Notes: generated by a model not told the origin, from the sequence alone. A DNA stretch of 64,000 nt from Leptodactylus fallax (GCA_947044405.1 CAMRHE010000206.1:744001-808000); one strand, 5' to 3'. Shown: positions 36,601-52,100, counted from the stretch's first letter. Translations and numbers: made by a program.

Positions 36601-39600
36601 TTTTGGTTTCACACATAGCCCTTTTTTGGAAAAATGTCACCAAATATTTTTTTTGGCCAAAGCCAGAAGTGGATCCAGAAGGAAGGAGAAATATAAATCC
36701 TTCCTTTATTATTCACACTCCTTCTGAATCTACTTCTGCCTTCAGCTCAAAAATCTGCATCAAGAACTGTTACAAAAACTGAAGGGTCTTAAAAAAAAAA
36801 AAAATGCTTTATCTGAAACAGCCTCCCATGGTGATCTTCCAAAAATGATCTTCAGTTTTATAAATATCTTACCTTATCTATCGCGTGTGTGTGTGTGTGT
36901 CTGTGTGTGTATGCATCATAGGATCACATCCATTGAATCTGTGATCATCACTGAAACTATAGCACACCATACCCATTCAACACTGTTCAGAAATTTTCAC
37001 TTCCAGAAACCTCTGACACAATATTCTAACCCCGAACTCAACAAATCCATGAAGCTTTCCTTACATGGTCATGTCAGAGATTTGTGGTGCTGTAAGTGAA
37101 AGCTAATATCTGTAGCAAATACTGTATGTTTAGACTCTCCGTAGAACTGAAGCCCCTCCATCCTGGCTATATTTGGTCTGAGCTCAGTAGCTCCACAGTG
37201 ATCTTTTGACACATCGAAGGGCAGACATAGGCAGCAAAGAGCCCCTGTACAAGAAAAGTAGAATGGGGTGCATGTTTTCTTATATGCTCTGACTCTCCAG
37301 TCAGCGTTGAGAGTGTCAAATTCTCTGTCTCTTTAATAATAACATATAATGGCCTATGTAGGCAAAAAAATTTCTGCTTCTTCAATATTTTATCTCATTA
37401 GTTCTAGATATTTACATGTACATTGACTTATATTTGTGACAATTTTTTTTTCTAGTAATCTTCCAACCGTTCCAAATTTTGTTGGAGATGTGTGTGTATG
37501 CCCGAATAAAACCATATTGTTTAGTCCAATTCACGATGTTTGTGTTCCACAGTGTGGTAAGATGGTTTTAATGTTATTGAATTTGCTGACTGTACCACAA
37601 ATACCAATTTAAGTTTCCAGCCTTAGATGCCAATCTATGCAAACTTCCTTTTTTATTTTTTTTTCTGGACATTGGACAACTTAGTAAAAAATTCTGGATG
37701 ATTTAACAGACTAGAAAATCAAATCAAAATGATTTCTAATACTATTATCAAATATTAATACAAAAATTTTAGCATGATTTAGGTTAGGAATCAATGGTTA
37801 TACTTGTTTGCCCACCTCTCACAATAAGGGCATTATTGCAAATCTTGCACAACCTCATACTGTCCCTATGGGGGAAAAAGTTAGTGGACAATTGAAAGCA
37901 TTCTGATAGTGTTGAAATTCTTACAAACAGCACAAGTTACTAACAAATCGCCCCTATGGGAAAGTTTAGATTGCAGGCAGGTTGTGGTAAAAGACCAAAT
38001 GAGGCTGTGGAGCCATAGCCTTAAATGAACTGTTCCATGATGCTCCCCTAGCTTCTACACAACCACAGAGGCATCTTTAATTTTTTTTTCCACTGTAGAA
38101 AGTACCACTTTATACTGCTGGTTGTCATCAGCTGAGCATTGTTGGAACTTGTGACCTTTTAGTACCTTTTTGGCTCACTTGGTATTTAGTATAAAGCAGG
38201 TCCCTAGTACCAGGTACTTTCCTGTACTTTTGCAGTGGAAAAACGACAGAATTCGATCAAGGCAACTTGAGGCAAGTACAGTGGAAAAGGAACTGGGAAA
38301 CTATAAAGCCAAATGGGTTATCTCCTCCCTAAAGTGTAATTTCAAGTGTTGGACTTTGTTTTAAAAAACAACAAGTTGTGTGAAACCTAATAGTGAAGTG
38401 GCTATGAGGACCCAAATTCTATGTGACTGGTGCAATACCGATGTGGTGTATGGGAAGAGCACGGGGGCTTGGAGTAACCTCACAGCAGAACATGCTGATA
38501 TTTGGCAATCACTCACAACTAGGTGCCGCTACAAAGTATTAACTTAAGGGGGCCAAATAATTTGGCACGCCCCACTTTTCAGTTTTTTATTTTTTACAAA
38601 AGTTTAAAATATCCAATAAATTTCGTTCCACTTCACAATTGTGTCTCACTTGTTGTTGATTCTTCACCAAAAAATTTTAATTTTATATCCTTATGTTTGA
38701 AGCCTGAAATGTGGCAAAAGGTTGAAAAGTTCAAGGGGCCGAATACTTTCGCATGGCACTGTATATTTTATACTGATATCTAATCATTGCTTTTATTTGT
38801 GTCTTTAGAATGTGTTGGGCGTAATGGAGAGCCAAAACTGGTGAGAAATATATCAAAAGCATCAAGTGTATCAATGTAGAAGGGAGAATTAGGATAAATT
38901 AATGTGATATAATAGTAATAATAATAATGCTGTAGGTGAGCTTTAAAGGGGCAGGCCGCTGTGGATGACACTGTTACACAAGGTCACATACACACAGCTT
39001 TACTCCAAGTTTCCATAACAACTGATCGCAGGTTTTTCACTGATATCCAAACTGAGATACACATGATCACATGAAGCTTATGAACCAATGGAAACTCACA
39101 GATTCTTCAGTCTTGACATACACACAGCTTTACACCAGGTTTCCATAGCAACCAAGCTATTTATGACCTGTATTAGTCAATAGCAGTTCGCAGGTCCTTA
39201 AACATTTAGTTTATTTACGTGTATCAGCCAATATAAGTTCACATTTAATTTACCAAGTTTCCATAACAACACAGCCATAAATAGACTGTACCTATACTGG
39301 ACTGCCATACTGGATGTCAGCATTCTTATAAATTGAAACGTATTTAAACTACACACAAAGGACATACAAAATACACCAGTGCCAATTCTTATGGGGCCAC
39401 TACACAAACAAAAAATGAAATATACCCGTGCGAAGCTGGGTCCTTCTGCTAGCAGCTGATAAAGTTGATAAAGACAACAAGTTTAATCTATAAGCCTACA
39501 TTGGCAGACATCAATTACCCCATATTAGGGGTTGTAACTAAATTATTGTTACTCCAAATCCTTCATAAATGGCTGACAGCCATTGTCAATCAGAAGTATT

Positions 39601-42600
39601 AAAGCTCTTCCTGAATTTCACAAAAGCTAGTGACTGAATTCCTACAAAATTAAATATGCAACATACTATGCATCTAATTAATCATATAATATCAATAATT
39701 ATATAATATAGTTTAATATAATTAATCATTTATTTTGAAGCTGGAGTTGGAGTCGGTAACTCCACCTAAAACTGTCCTCGACTCCACGATTCCTACTCAG
39801 TTTCCTCAGTCTTCATTGTTCCACTGAAATGGATATTCAGTGCAACAATGTTAGATGTTACATGTTAGCAATGACAATGGCAACGAAATATAGTGGACCT
39901 GGGGTGGGGGGATATCTACGTACTATGGAGGTGTATGGACGCACCCCTTTGTTATCATATACTGATATGAACATCCAATTCTTCATTAACTTGTGTATTA
40001 GTAATCAATCACAATTAAAATAATTTGCTGCACCAATTCTGCTTACTGTCTACAGCCCAATGAGTCTTGGATTGTCAACTGCACCATTTGCACATGTTAC
40101 GAAGACCTACCAGCTGTCCGGTGCACTCCAGTAATATGCCCGCCACCTATTGCTCTAAACTGCTCATATCCAGGCTATGAAATAGTTGTGATTCAAGATC
40201 CAGCCAATCCTTGCTGTCAAAAGTCGGAATGTAGTAAGTTTCCCCTACATTTGGTGTTCTCCAAGCAGACATACTGTACCTTCATCATTTCACAATGTGA
40301 GAATGCTTGTTGTTTGTTGAAGTGGCTGTTTATGAAAGCTCAAAACAACTACTTTATACAGTGGGGAAAAAAAAGTATTTAGTCGGCCACCAATTGTGCA
40401 AGTTCTCCTACTTAAAAAGATGAGGCCGGCCTGTAATTGACATCATAGGTAGACCTCAACTATGAGAGACAAAATGAGAAAACATATCTAGAAAATCACA
40501 TTGTCTGATTTTTTAAAGAATTTATTTGCAAATTATGGTGGAAAATAAGTATTTGGTCAATAATAAAAGTTCATCTCAATACTTTGTTATATATCCTTTG
40601 TTGGCAATGACAGAGGTCAAACGTTTTCTGTAAGTCTTCACAAGGTTGGCACACACTGTTGCTGGTATGTTGGCCCATTCCTCCATACAGATCTCCTCTA
40701 GAGCAGTGATGTTTTGGGGCTGTCGCTGGGCAACACGGACTTTCAACTCCCTCCAAAGGTTTTCTATGGGGTTGAGATCTGGAGACTGGCTAGACCACTC
40801 CAGGACCTTGAAATGCTTCTTACGAAGCCACTCCTTCATTGTCCTGGCACTGTGCTTGGGATCATTGTCCTGCTGAAAGACCCAGCCATGTTTCATCTTC
40901 AATGCCCTTGCTGATGGAAGGAGGTTTGCACTCAAAATCTCACGATACATGGCCCCATTCATTCTTTCATGTGCATGGATCAGTCGTTCTGGTCCATTTG
41001 CAGAGAAACAGCCCCAAAGCATGATGTTGCCACCCCCATGCTTCACAGTAGGTATGGTGTTCTTTGGATGCAACTCAGCATTCACTCTCCTCCAAACACG
41101 ACGAGTTGTATTTCTACCAAACTGTTCTACTTTGGTTTCATCTGACCATATGACATTCTCCCAATACTCTTCTGGAAGATCTAAATGCTCTCTAGCAAAC
41201 TTCAGACGGGCCCGGATATGTACTGGCTTAAGCAGGGGGACACGTCTGGCACTGCAGGATCTGAGTCCCTGGTGGCGTAGTGTGTAACTGACGGTAGCCT
41301 TTGTTACGTTAGTCCCAGCTTTCTGCAGGTCATTCACTAGGTCCCCCTGTGTGGTTCTGGGATTTCTGCTCACCGTTCTTGTGATCATTTTGACCCCACG
41401 GGGTGAGATCTTGCGTGGAGCCCCTGATCGAAGGAGATTATCAGTGGTCTTGTATGTCTTCCATTTTCTAATTATTGCTCCCACAGCTGATTTCTTCACA
41501 CCAAGCTGCTTGCCTATTGCATATTCAGTCTTCCCAGCCTGGTTCAGGTCTACAATTTTCTTTCTGGTGTCCTTCCACAGCTCTTTGGTCTTCACCATAG
41601 TGGAGTTTGGAGTGTGACTGTTTGAGGTTGTGGACAGGTGTCTTTTATACTGATAACAATGTCAAACAGATGCCATTACTACAGGTAACGAGTGGAGGAC
41701 AGAGGAGCCTCTTAAAGAAGAAGTTACAGGTCTGTGAGAGCCAAAATTCTTAGGTGACCAAATACTTATTTTCCACTATAATTTGCAAATAAATTCTTAA
41801 AAAATCAGACAATGTGATTTTCTGGATTTTTTTTCTCATTTTGTCTCTCATAGTTGAGGTCTACCTATGATGACAATTACAGGCCTCTCTCATCTTTTTA
41901 AGTGGGAGAACTTGCACAATTGGTGGCTGACTAAATACTTTTTTCCCCATTGTATCTCCCTTGTAATACTGTAATAAATATATGGCTTTATGAGTTATGT
42001 GAGCTTGGGGTATACATACTATAAAAAGTGTGAAACCTATGAAGCTGTACAGGAGCCTTGTAGATACCCCAACAGATGCTGGTCCAGCAGAAATCTAATA
42101 GATAATTTCTACTTTCTTAGGTTGCATATAAGTGGCTAAACTAATGAATTTTAAAACGAGCAATGACTGGGAAAATGTTAGCATGGCATGTGGAAGGGGG
42201 TGGTGGGAATCTATGACACACTAGTGACAGAATGTGACTTTGTGGAAGCTTATCTACATATTTTAAAGGCTTGGGTGAAATCACATGTTTAGGACACACA
42301 GATCCATCCAGGATAATCACATAATAAAACAAATTGTAGACTGGATGGACTGTTACAGGTCTATCTTCTTATGTTAAAATGGTTTCTGACAGCAGTTTTG
42401 ACTACTAGTAGTTTTCTACTACTGTTACCATCCGTTAGAATGTCTAAAACACTTCCACTGTATGTGAATGTATTACAGCTTAAGGCTCAGGCCCTACGTT
42501 GTGGAAACACAGACTTTTTGTTGCAGATTTTGCTGCGGTTATTTGAGCCAAAGTCAGGAATGGATTGAGTTGAAGGGAGAAGTGTAAGAGATTCCTATAT

Positions 42601-45600
42601 ATTTCCCATTCCTTCTGTAGCCATTCTTAGTTTTGGCTCAAAAAAAAAATTCAGCAACAAAGAGGACTTATAACCTTTCCTGGCATGTCTGTGTTAGAAT
42701 GCCGCACAAAATAAGTATTCTAGGGCATCTTTTCCTAGTATTCTGTATTGTGTCATTCCTTTATCAGTAATATACAAAAAGAAAGAAACAGCTAACCAGT
42801 CTCCAATGGATAATGAATTTCAAGGCAAGCACAATTAAAAGGAATCTGTTTGCTAGAAACAAACATGAGATGGCCCAGCACAGATCAGGGTCAAAAAATA
42901 TAAAACAACTTTTACTCAATGCAAATCAAAAGCATCGGCTTCCACGGCACTTACGCGTTTCCAGCGAAGCTTTTAACCATAGTGTGAATAAGGCCCTTTA
43001 TAACACCCAAAGACCAATTATATGCACCAATAAGATCACATGGTAAACACCAAACAAGTGAACACGCGGCATACAAAGTCGGATGAGAGACTAAAACAAT
43101 AGATTGTATAAAACACCTTGACATTTTAAAGTAAATATAGAAATAGAAAGTCACAACATTCACTTTCGTGTAAAAATTATATACACAAAAATGTTATGAT
43201 AGAACGTAAGTCTGAACGTATTGATATAAACCTATGAACGCGCAGATGGCCCACAAAACAAAGCATAAAAAGAGAAAAGATATAAGCCATGTGTGTTTTT
43301 TTTCTCTTTTTATGCTTTGTTTTGTGGGCCACCTGCATGTTGGTGCATATCATTGCTCTTTGGGTGTTATAAAGGGCTGGTGTCTTCAGTCTTATTCACA
43401 CTATGGCTTAAGAGCTTTGCAATGGAGGCCGATTTTAATGCATTGATTAAAAGTTAAGTTTTATATCTTTTGACCCTCATCTGTGCTGGACCATTTCATG
43501 TTTGTTTTTGGCTCTTTCCTTTATCATTCCTCCTGAATAATTATGAATAAATTGACAAGTGGGTGTTACCAGTTGGAAGTGGGGGGTCCCTAAACAGTCC
43601 AGTACTATCTGCACTGATTGGACAATATCATACTGTTTAAAGACACTCCCCCAACTAGTCTGGTAACAGGAGTCCTGCAGAATCCTCAATGTACCTTTCA
43701 CTCTGAACAGCCAAAAAAATACCATATAATATATGACTTTTTATTTTTTATTTGTCTTCCTTAGAGATTCGGAACGTATGTGTGGTCAACTCAACTGCTT
43801 ACCAGGTGAGCAAGTCTACAAGACAGTGCTTGTTAAAAAGGGACATGCATCGGTATTTGGACCAATGGTTTAATGTCCCAAATATCCTTATAACAAACCT
43901 GTCTGTGCCCAGGGTATTTTTAAAACTAAAGCTTTTATACCCACCAAGAAATGTTTCTGATGTGCTCAATATTTGGCTTGCATGTCTTCAATGAAGCTGG
44001 ACAGTATAGCTTGTTTTCACTGTATTTGCTTCCAGCACCAAGGATATTATGGACCTGTGGGATATTATGGACTGGTGGTCTTTATGGATGCACCTACCAG
44101 GTTCCTTGTAAGCACTAGGGCACTATTCAGCAGATGCCTTATCACCCATTGAGTTGTCTCCGATAGGGCAATGTTTCACTGAGCAACTGAGCTACATATA
44201 TTACTCAGGCACCATGCATATGGTTTTGGCAGCTACTGATATTCTTATGTAATAGTGGCACCAGGGAGGTTATAGCATGCGTGCTCTGGGGAAATCCAAA
44301 GCAGCAAAGAAAGGCACCAACTGTCGTCTGTAATGGCTGATCTAGGATTGTAACTATAGGGAATGCAATGGTAGAAGTTGCTACGGGGCCCTACTACCAT
44401 TCTATGGTACAATGTAGCTAGGGACCTTATTACAGATTTTGCATTGGGTCCAAGGAGCTCCAAGTTATGCCTCTGAGCCAATTCGCTTTGCCTCTTCAAC
44501 TTTGATTGCTATCCGCTGTAGGAGTCTGTGCAACTGTATTGACCACCAGATACTCCTCCTGCAATGGTGGAGCCCAATCAAAATAATTTTGCAGGAGGAG
44601 TACCTAGTAGTCAATTCAGTTACACATACTTTTCATCCCTTCCAGAGGATGTGAAGGCGCCAGCTGCTGTTTAACGTCTTTCAATACAAAAGAGGTTGAG
44701 CCTCTCCAGAATACCCGTCTAAAAGGGGAAGCTTCAACACCATCCATTTGAACTTGCCCTGTTGATTGCCATTCTGCCAAGGATTGCTTGGTGCCTCTCT
44801 ATTACTTTTCTTGAAGCTGTAGGAGTCTGTGTCACTGCTCCTCTTGATCAAACCTTGCATATGTCCCTGATCTCTACAGACCTGGTACATGAGCTGTATT
44901 GTAATAGAGGATGTGACAAGAACGCTACACACTAACATGCCCTGGCATGCCATGCATGATCTGGAAAGATAGATGTATGTATAGATTTCACAGGCAGCAC
45001 CGTCACGGATTTAAGGATTAATTCCATGTCTGTTTTTTTGACGGACTGTTTTTCACAGCCATCAAAAAGACTGGCATGCTGTATCTTTGTCTGTTTTTGA
45101 TAGACATAGATAGAGCCATGTGACTAGACCCCTAGACATTCATGGTTTTTGAAACATGAGACAACCATACAAAAAACGGCCGTCACATGGCCATTAAACA
45201 CTGTCATCTGAATAAGCCCTGAATAGGGCTTTCAACTGACTGACATGGCCGTTTTTCACAGACATTAGGTGTGTGAAAAATGGCACTGTCATGTGCATAA
45301 GGCCTAACATTTGGAGCTGGACACAGATTACATACTAGAACAGGTGGTCTTCACATCATGTCCCTGAGCAGAATGCACTTGCTAGACAATCTGCATGCAA
45401 ATAAAAAGAGGAATTTTCCATCAATCGAAAAGCATTTTGAGTGCATGAAGATAAATTGGAGATCCTATTACAGGTTCCTACTAGGACCTGTTATTTGTTT
45501 TATAGATGTTTGAATTTCTTTCTTTTTTTCATTTGTCTGACAGCCGGGGACTGTAATTCCACCAACCTACAGTGACCCTTGTACCGAATGTAATTGCACT

Positions 45601-48600
45601 AATATTAAGGACCCCAAAACCAAGTTTAATATGATAACATGTGTAACTAAAACCTGTCAAGGAGTTTGTGAACTGGTAAGTAAGATATTGGTTATATTAG
45701 TTATTTGACAATACAATGGAGACAATAAAATGTGATATTCCTCTACACTATTCAATATACAATATTTCTATGTGATCCCTGGCAGGGCTTTGAGCACAGA
45801 TCAGACCATGGACGTTGTTGTGAATGTTACCAAATGGCTTGCATTGTCATTTTTTCAAACGGAACAGAAATGACACTTGCGGTATGTCCATATACTTTTC
45901 ACAGTTATTAAAACACATGTTCACATAGGACTGACTTGTTGGAGATTACTGTTGTGAGCGCCACACAAAATTTTTTGCTATGACTGTGTTTAGTATTGAG
46001 GCCATTTTCTCTTTTAATATAATGTGATATGTTCAAGTAACTTTATATCATCAGTCTAGCGCTGTTAATACACGTAAAATAGTTGACAGATGAACAGAAA
46101 TCTGTCAAGAAAATCCCACTGTGTCTACCTAAACACAGGAACACTTGTCTGGGTAGTGCACGTATATTGAATGGGAGAAGAAACTCAAACTCCTCTAGCA
46201 GTGGCCTATCTGGCCAAGAACAGCTTCTTCATGCAGTTGTAATCCAGGTGCTTGGTCCTTATTTCCCCCGACATCTAATGTCAGGGGAGAATCAGGAGGA
46301 TCCCATACACATTAGATGGTCTTCTGGTCCCATAGATGGTCTTCTGGTCCCGTATATGTTCTCCTGGTCCCACAGGCTTGGTTGACATTTATCTAGTATG
46401 TATGGACTACTTGAGACTCCCCCTTCTATTCCTAAATAAGCAAATTCCAAAGTTTAAAGGTGACCTGTCACAATGTTTATGCTGCCCTATCTAAAGTCAG
46501 GCATGCTGACTTTAGCCCTATATATTTCCTGCACTCATGCGTGTACTCTGGCTAAACTTAAGAAATTCAATGGTACTTATACACAGGGCCAGTGCCAGGC
46601 ATATGCCAGGGTCCACAGCTCCTGGGGCCCACTCGACTGCTGAGTGCTTCACTCAGTTGCAATTTTAATGTGCATGCAGGGTATAGGAGATTACACTGGT
46701 CTTCTCCCTTCCCCATGCACGTTTCAGTTGGACTTCAATGTGCATGGGCCAGTTGCTGGGTAAACGGAGAGTACAACAGCTTATACACACGTGGACAAAA
46801 TTGTTGGTACCCCTCGTTTAATGCACGAAAAACCCACAATGGTCACAGAAATAACTTGAATCTGATATACTGGAATTTGCCAAACTACATGTTGACAAGC
46901 CACAAAGCTTCTGGGAGAATGTCCTATGGACAGATGAGACAAAAATCGAAATTTTTGGCAAGGCACATCAGCTCTATGTTCTTGAATCTGTGCAGGGTAC
47001 AATGAAATCTCAAGACTATCAAGGGATTCTAGAGAGAAATGTGCTGCCCAGTGTCAGAAAGCTTGGTCTCAGTCGCAGGTCATGGGTCTTGCAACAGCAT
47101 AATGACCCAAAATACACAGCTAAAAACACCCAAGAATGGCTAAGAGGAAAACATTGGACTATTCTGAAGTGGCCTTCTATGAGCCCTGACCTAAATCCTA
47201 TTGAGCAGCCTTGGAAGGAGCTGAAACATGGCGTCTGGAAAAGGCACCCTTCAAACCCGAGACAACTGGAGCAGTTTGCTCATGAGGAGTGGCCAAAATA
47301 CCTGTTGAGAGGTGCAGAAGTCTCATTGACAGTTACAGGAATCGTTTGATTGCAGTGATTGCCTCAAAAGATTGTGCAACAAAATATTAAGTTAAGGGAA
47401 CCATCATTTCTGTCCAGGCCTATTTCATGAGTTTTCTATTTTTAAAAATTCTGTTGAAGCATGGTTGAAAAGCAATGTCTGACTTTCATTTGTTCACTTT
47501 TGTCAGATTCAAGTTATTTCTGTGACCATTGTGGTTTTTCCTTCATTAAACGAGGGGTACTAACAATTTTGTCCAACAGAGTCAGGGTTAGCATATTTAC
47601 CTGCAGCTGTTCCCAATCGTGACTGGTTTTTCAACTGGAAAATAATATCTCTGAAAATAATAGAGTTGTCTAATTTTTCATATGACATCAGAAACACTGT
47701 TGTATGTTTTAAATTGCCTGAGATATAACTGTTTGAAGCCCCACACCCAGCATAATGCAAAGTGTAGCTTAAATTTCTATTCCCATCTTCATTTGTGCAC
47801 AATGGCCTACAGATTCTCAGACAACTCTTTGCATACTGGCATACTGTGAAGTGGTAGTGTGAGACACTCTTCATTATTGGTCCAACCAAAAGCAGGGGGA
47901 AGTATCACAGATTACCATATGCACACTTTAGCATTGGTAGTCTGCATTAAAAAAAGTATAAGCAAAAAAAAATGCTATTTAATTATATGCATGAATCAAG
48001 CTATAATGTCTGTGTTTATATTTCTTATATATTTAAAAGGCTTAACCCGGAACTCACTTGCAGTACAAAGTGTAGTGGTGGCTTTAGGTACTACAGGACT
48101 GCCCCACTGAAGTATATGGGGCAACACTGCAGTATCTAAAGCTGCCGCTACATTTTGTGTGAGTGAGCAGCTGGGCTCCCAACATGCATACATTACTGGG
48201 TTCCGGATGTCAGATCCATGCAGAGGCTAGATTCACACCTGCACCTGGATTCCGTTCAGGGATTCCGTCCCCGAATCTGCTTGGACTTTTCTCTCCGCAC
48301 TTTTTATGGCAGAAACCCGGCAGACCCCATTATAGTCCATGGCTTTCTGCATGTAACCACTTTTTAAGCGGACCAAATGGACCCAAAGAGCAGATACCTG
48401 AACGCAGGTGTAAACCTAGTGTAATATTGATGGGCTATTCTTAGACCATCAATATTAGAAGTAGATGTCCCCTTTAAGTACGTCTAACATATACAGATAA
48501 GTGAACCAGTTCAGACTGAACCAGATTTGAGCTGAATTTTCAAAAGTTTTGGGTTCGACCCAAACCCAAAACTTGGGTTTGTCACCCACGAGCGTAAGTG

Positions 48601-49131
48601 AAATTATTATACTCTGGGGCCCCTCCAGACGCCAGAGTTTAATAGGTGGAGACCCTGGGAAGGTGTGAAAAAATAGGAATCTGGAAAAGTCCAGAAGAGG
48701 ACCAAGAGAGAGCACCAGACGCCCAAAAGAGGTGAGGGAAGGTGAGTATAACAGTTTGTTATTTTTTACACCTCCTCTGGGCCTCCACCTGAAGAGACCC
48801 CAGAGTATAATAATTTCACTTCTGGTTCTATCCGAACAAGTTAAGCCTGAAACAAGTCTTTGGGCTAAACTGTCCAAACCCGAAATGAATCTTCAGAGGT
48901 TCGCCCGTCTCTACATACATATCTTATCACAGGACAAGAAAAAACATGAGTACTTTCTCCCAGCAATAGCACCACAGCTGTCCATAGATTGTATCTGGTA
49001 TTGCATTTCAACTCCATTAACTTCATTGGAGCTGAGCTGCACAGCCCATAGACAGGTGTGGCACTTTTTCTGGAAGAAAGCAGCTCTGTTTTTGTTATCC
49101 TTGGGCAATACCTTTAACATAGTCATTAGCA

Positions 49132-49176
<45 letters not shown>

Positions 49177-52100
49177 GCAAACAATATATAAACAAACATC
49201 TAAGTAAATATATAAACAATATATAAAATGCAAACAAATGACAAATTATTATTTTGTTTTGATAGGAAAACAGAACCTCGTATTCCTCCGATAACTGTTC
49301 ATTCTATTACTGTCATAAAGTGCGTGGTCAATTGGTCTTGACAGAAAAAATAACGATATGCACTAAATATAATCAAAGTGACTGCAAACTGGTAGGTTAC
49401 TATGAAAGAGTTCATTGCAGCACGACTCTACTTTATTCCTTATTGCTGTACCTCTTTTGCACATTCTGTGTATGTTTTATTCTTAAATGCTGTGCCGTGA
49501 TATTGCATCATTATTTCATTGTGCATTTTTTTTATATATTTTATTATCATCTTTCATCTTATATGCTACATCTATGGTTGTAATAAGATGGGTATGGGTG
49601 TAGTAATATGGGTATGGGTATTATGTAAACTATGGATACCTAAATAAAATGATAAAAACCATATAGAATATTGAATATTAGAATCTAGAGCACTGCTTCA
49701 TTGTGGAACTTTCGCAGACACAATATATCATTAAGGTAATAGTAGCGCAAATATGTTGTTGTCTAATGTGTTATCATGGCATGTAAACAATATCCACCAA
49801 CATATGGTTGTCTAATCTAATACTCAGCAAACACAATTAAAGCCAGTGAGCTCCATTATAGACATCTCTGGGTGAGGCAGAGTATTGACCGAACGGAGTA
49901 ATCTCAAAATAGAATAGTCTTAGGTCAACACCCCGGACAAAATCAGCTGCTTATAAGGGATCTTAGAAGCAGCAGCTGTAATGTGACCTCTTTTTAAATC
50001 ACATTTCATGTTAAACATATTTTTTAAGCGAGTTTCTTCAAAATTTTCCATATATTAAAAAAAAAACCTGAATGCCTGACCCTGGCCTCTAAGCCAAATA
50101 ACATGGCGGCACTTCCTGTTTTCTGTAGTATTTCTTTGCAGCTGCCAGCTCACTTACCAGCACGCTAATGCACGCAACATGTATATGTAGATAAGACATA
50201 GAATCCACCAGTAATTTCACAGTTTATCTACACACCGCACTGCACAGAGCATGTCTAGAAAATTCTCCCATAAAAGTAAATAGGGTTTGCGCCAAATCAT
50301 TGCATCTATGATCCATGGGCCATAGCTTTGCAAAGAAAATTCGCAGAGGTTTCCTTTGCGGACTTTCTGCTTCAAATATATCTATAGCGAAACCACCGGG
50401 CGTAGTATAATTGACATGCTGCAATTTCCAGAAACCTCGACGGTTTTGGAAATTGTCGTGTGTCCACACCGTGTATTTTACCGCAAAGTGGACATGGGAT
50501 TGGCTAGAATTCCATCTACTTTGCTGTGACTGTAAAACGCTGTGTTTTTTTTTCTGCGGCATTTTTGCCACGGGCGAACTGCGGCGTTTACGCCACATGG
50601 GGCCCCGGCCTTAGGCTTAGCCTACATTAACAAGATAGAAGTGGAAAACCTTTTGCATCCGAGGGACAGCCATTATATTACAGTGCCCATTAAAATGGAC
50701 AAAAATAGAGCATGACCTATATTTTGACAAACCATCAAAATATTGGTCATATGAATAGCCACCATTTACAAACATTGAAAGTAATGCAGACGTGCGACAG
50801 TCAGTAGAAAAATGGCCACCACATGCCGATTACAACGTTAATGGCATGAGTTGGAATTGCAAGAACACTGAGAGCTCAAGATTCAGTGATTTTATTTTGT
50901 ATATCAATATCCAAGCTATTACTGGCACATAAGACCTTTATAACATATAGCATATAGACAGAAGAAAATGTAGCTAGCATACTGTAGGAGAAGAATCAAA
51001 ATGAATCCATGGGGAGATGCTGCTGAAGTGGAACATGCCTAGTAGGGTGTGACATTTCGGGCAATCGATTAAACAATAACCTTGGGAGGTTATTGTTTGG
51101 TTATGGCTGGGGCGTTGTGTGCTTTATTCTGCGTGCATGATTCCATATGCATATTACTGAATTTTTTTTCAATCCATAGGGTTATATATACCAAAAACTT
51201 CCAACAGACTGCTGTGGGGATTGTATCCCAACATTCTGCACTTTAACAGTTAACAACGTTACTATGACGCTTAAGGTAACATTGATACATGCTGTTTGTC
51301 AAGTTAAAGTTTGCTACATCTATAAGATTGTTTGGAGTTGTCAGTATATTCTGAAAGCTAAAACATGATATTAACTTTAGTATTCTATAACTATTGTTCG
51401 TTTTACATAGTTACATAGTTAGTGGGTTATAAAAGTATACCTCCCAACAGTCCCAAATTCCAAGTGCTGTCCTGATGTCCAGGAGGCAACGGGAGGTATG
51501 ACCCAGCTTCATGTCATCCTCCAAAACTGTTTAATCCCTACTTCACCATGTACCGATGTCACCACATTGCACCTGCTGTTCCCGAGACCAGGGAGGACTG
51601 CAGAGGAACAAAGAATGTATTAGTTGTATTCTTTTTGTTAGATTCATTTTTATGTAGAACACCAAGAAGGGACAGTAGACAGTGGGGTCCTATTAAGGTG
51701 GACATTATACTGTGGGGGCCAAATGAAGCAGGGTATGATATTGTGGGGGTCAAAGTTAGGGGGACATAGTACTGTGGAGACACTGAATTATACTGTGTGG
51801 GGATCACAAGGGGGTATGATACTGTTTAAGGCCACTAAAAGGACACTGTACTGTGTGGGGTACAAAAGGAAGTGGATGGGAATAGGTCAAGTCAAAGTGT
51901 GTGGGAGAAGTGGCTTACAATACCTAAATTTGCCCTTTCTCACCCTGGAAAGTTGGGAGGGATGTCCAACAAGGTCAACCAATTTATACTTATACACCCA
52001 AGTTGATCTAGATGAAGGCAAACATCACATTAATGGCACAGACCTAATTCGCCATGATGAGGAAAAGAATCCTCTCTGACCCTTTCAGGACAGAACCATG

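Noticed and set aside
40646..41287. Plus-strand open frames of 60-112 codons
   Set aside because: Antisense shadows of the Tc1 transposase on the minus strand.
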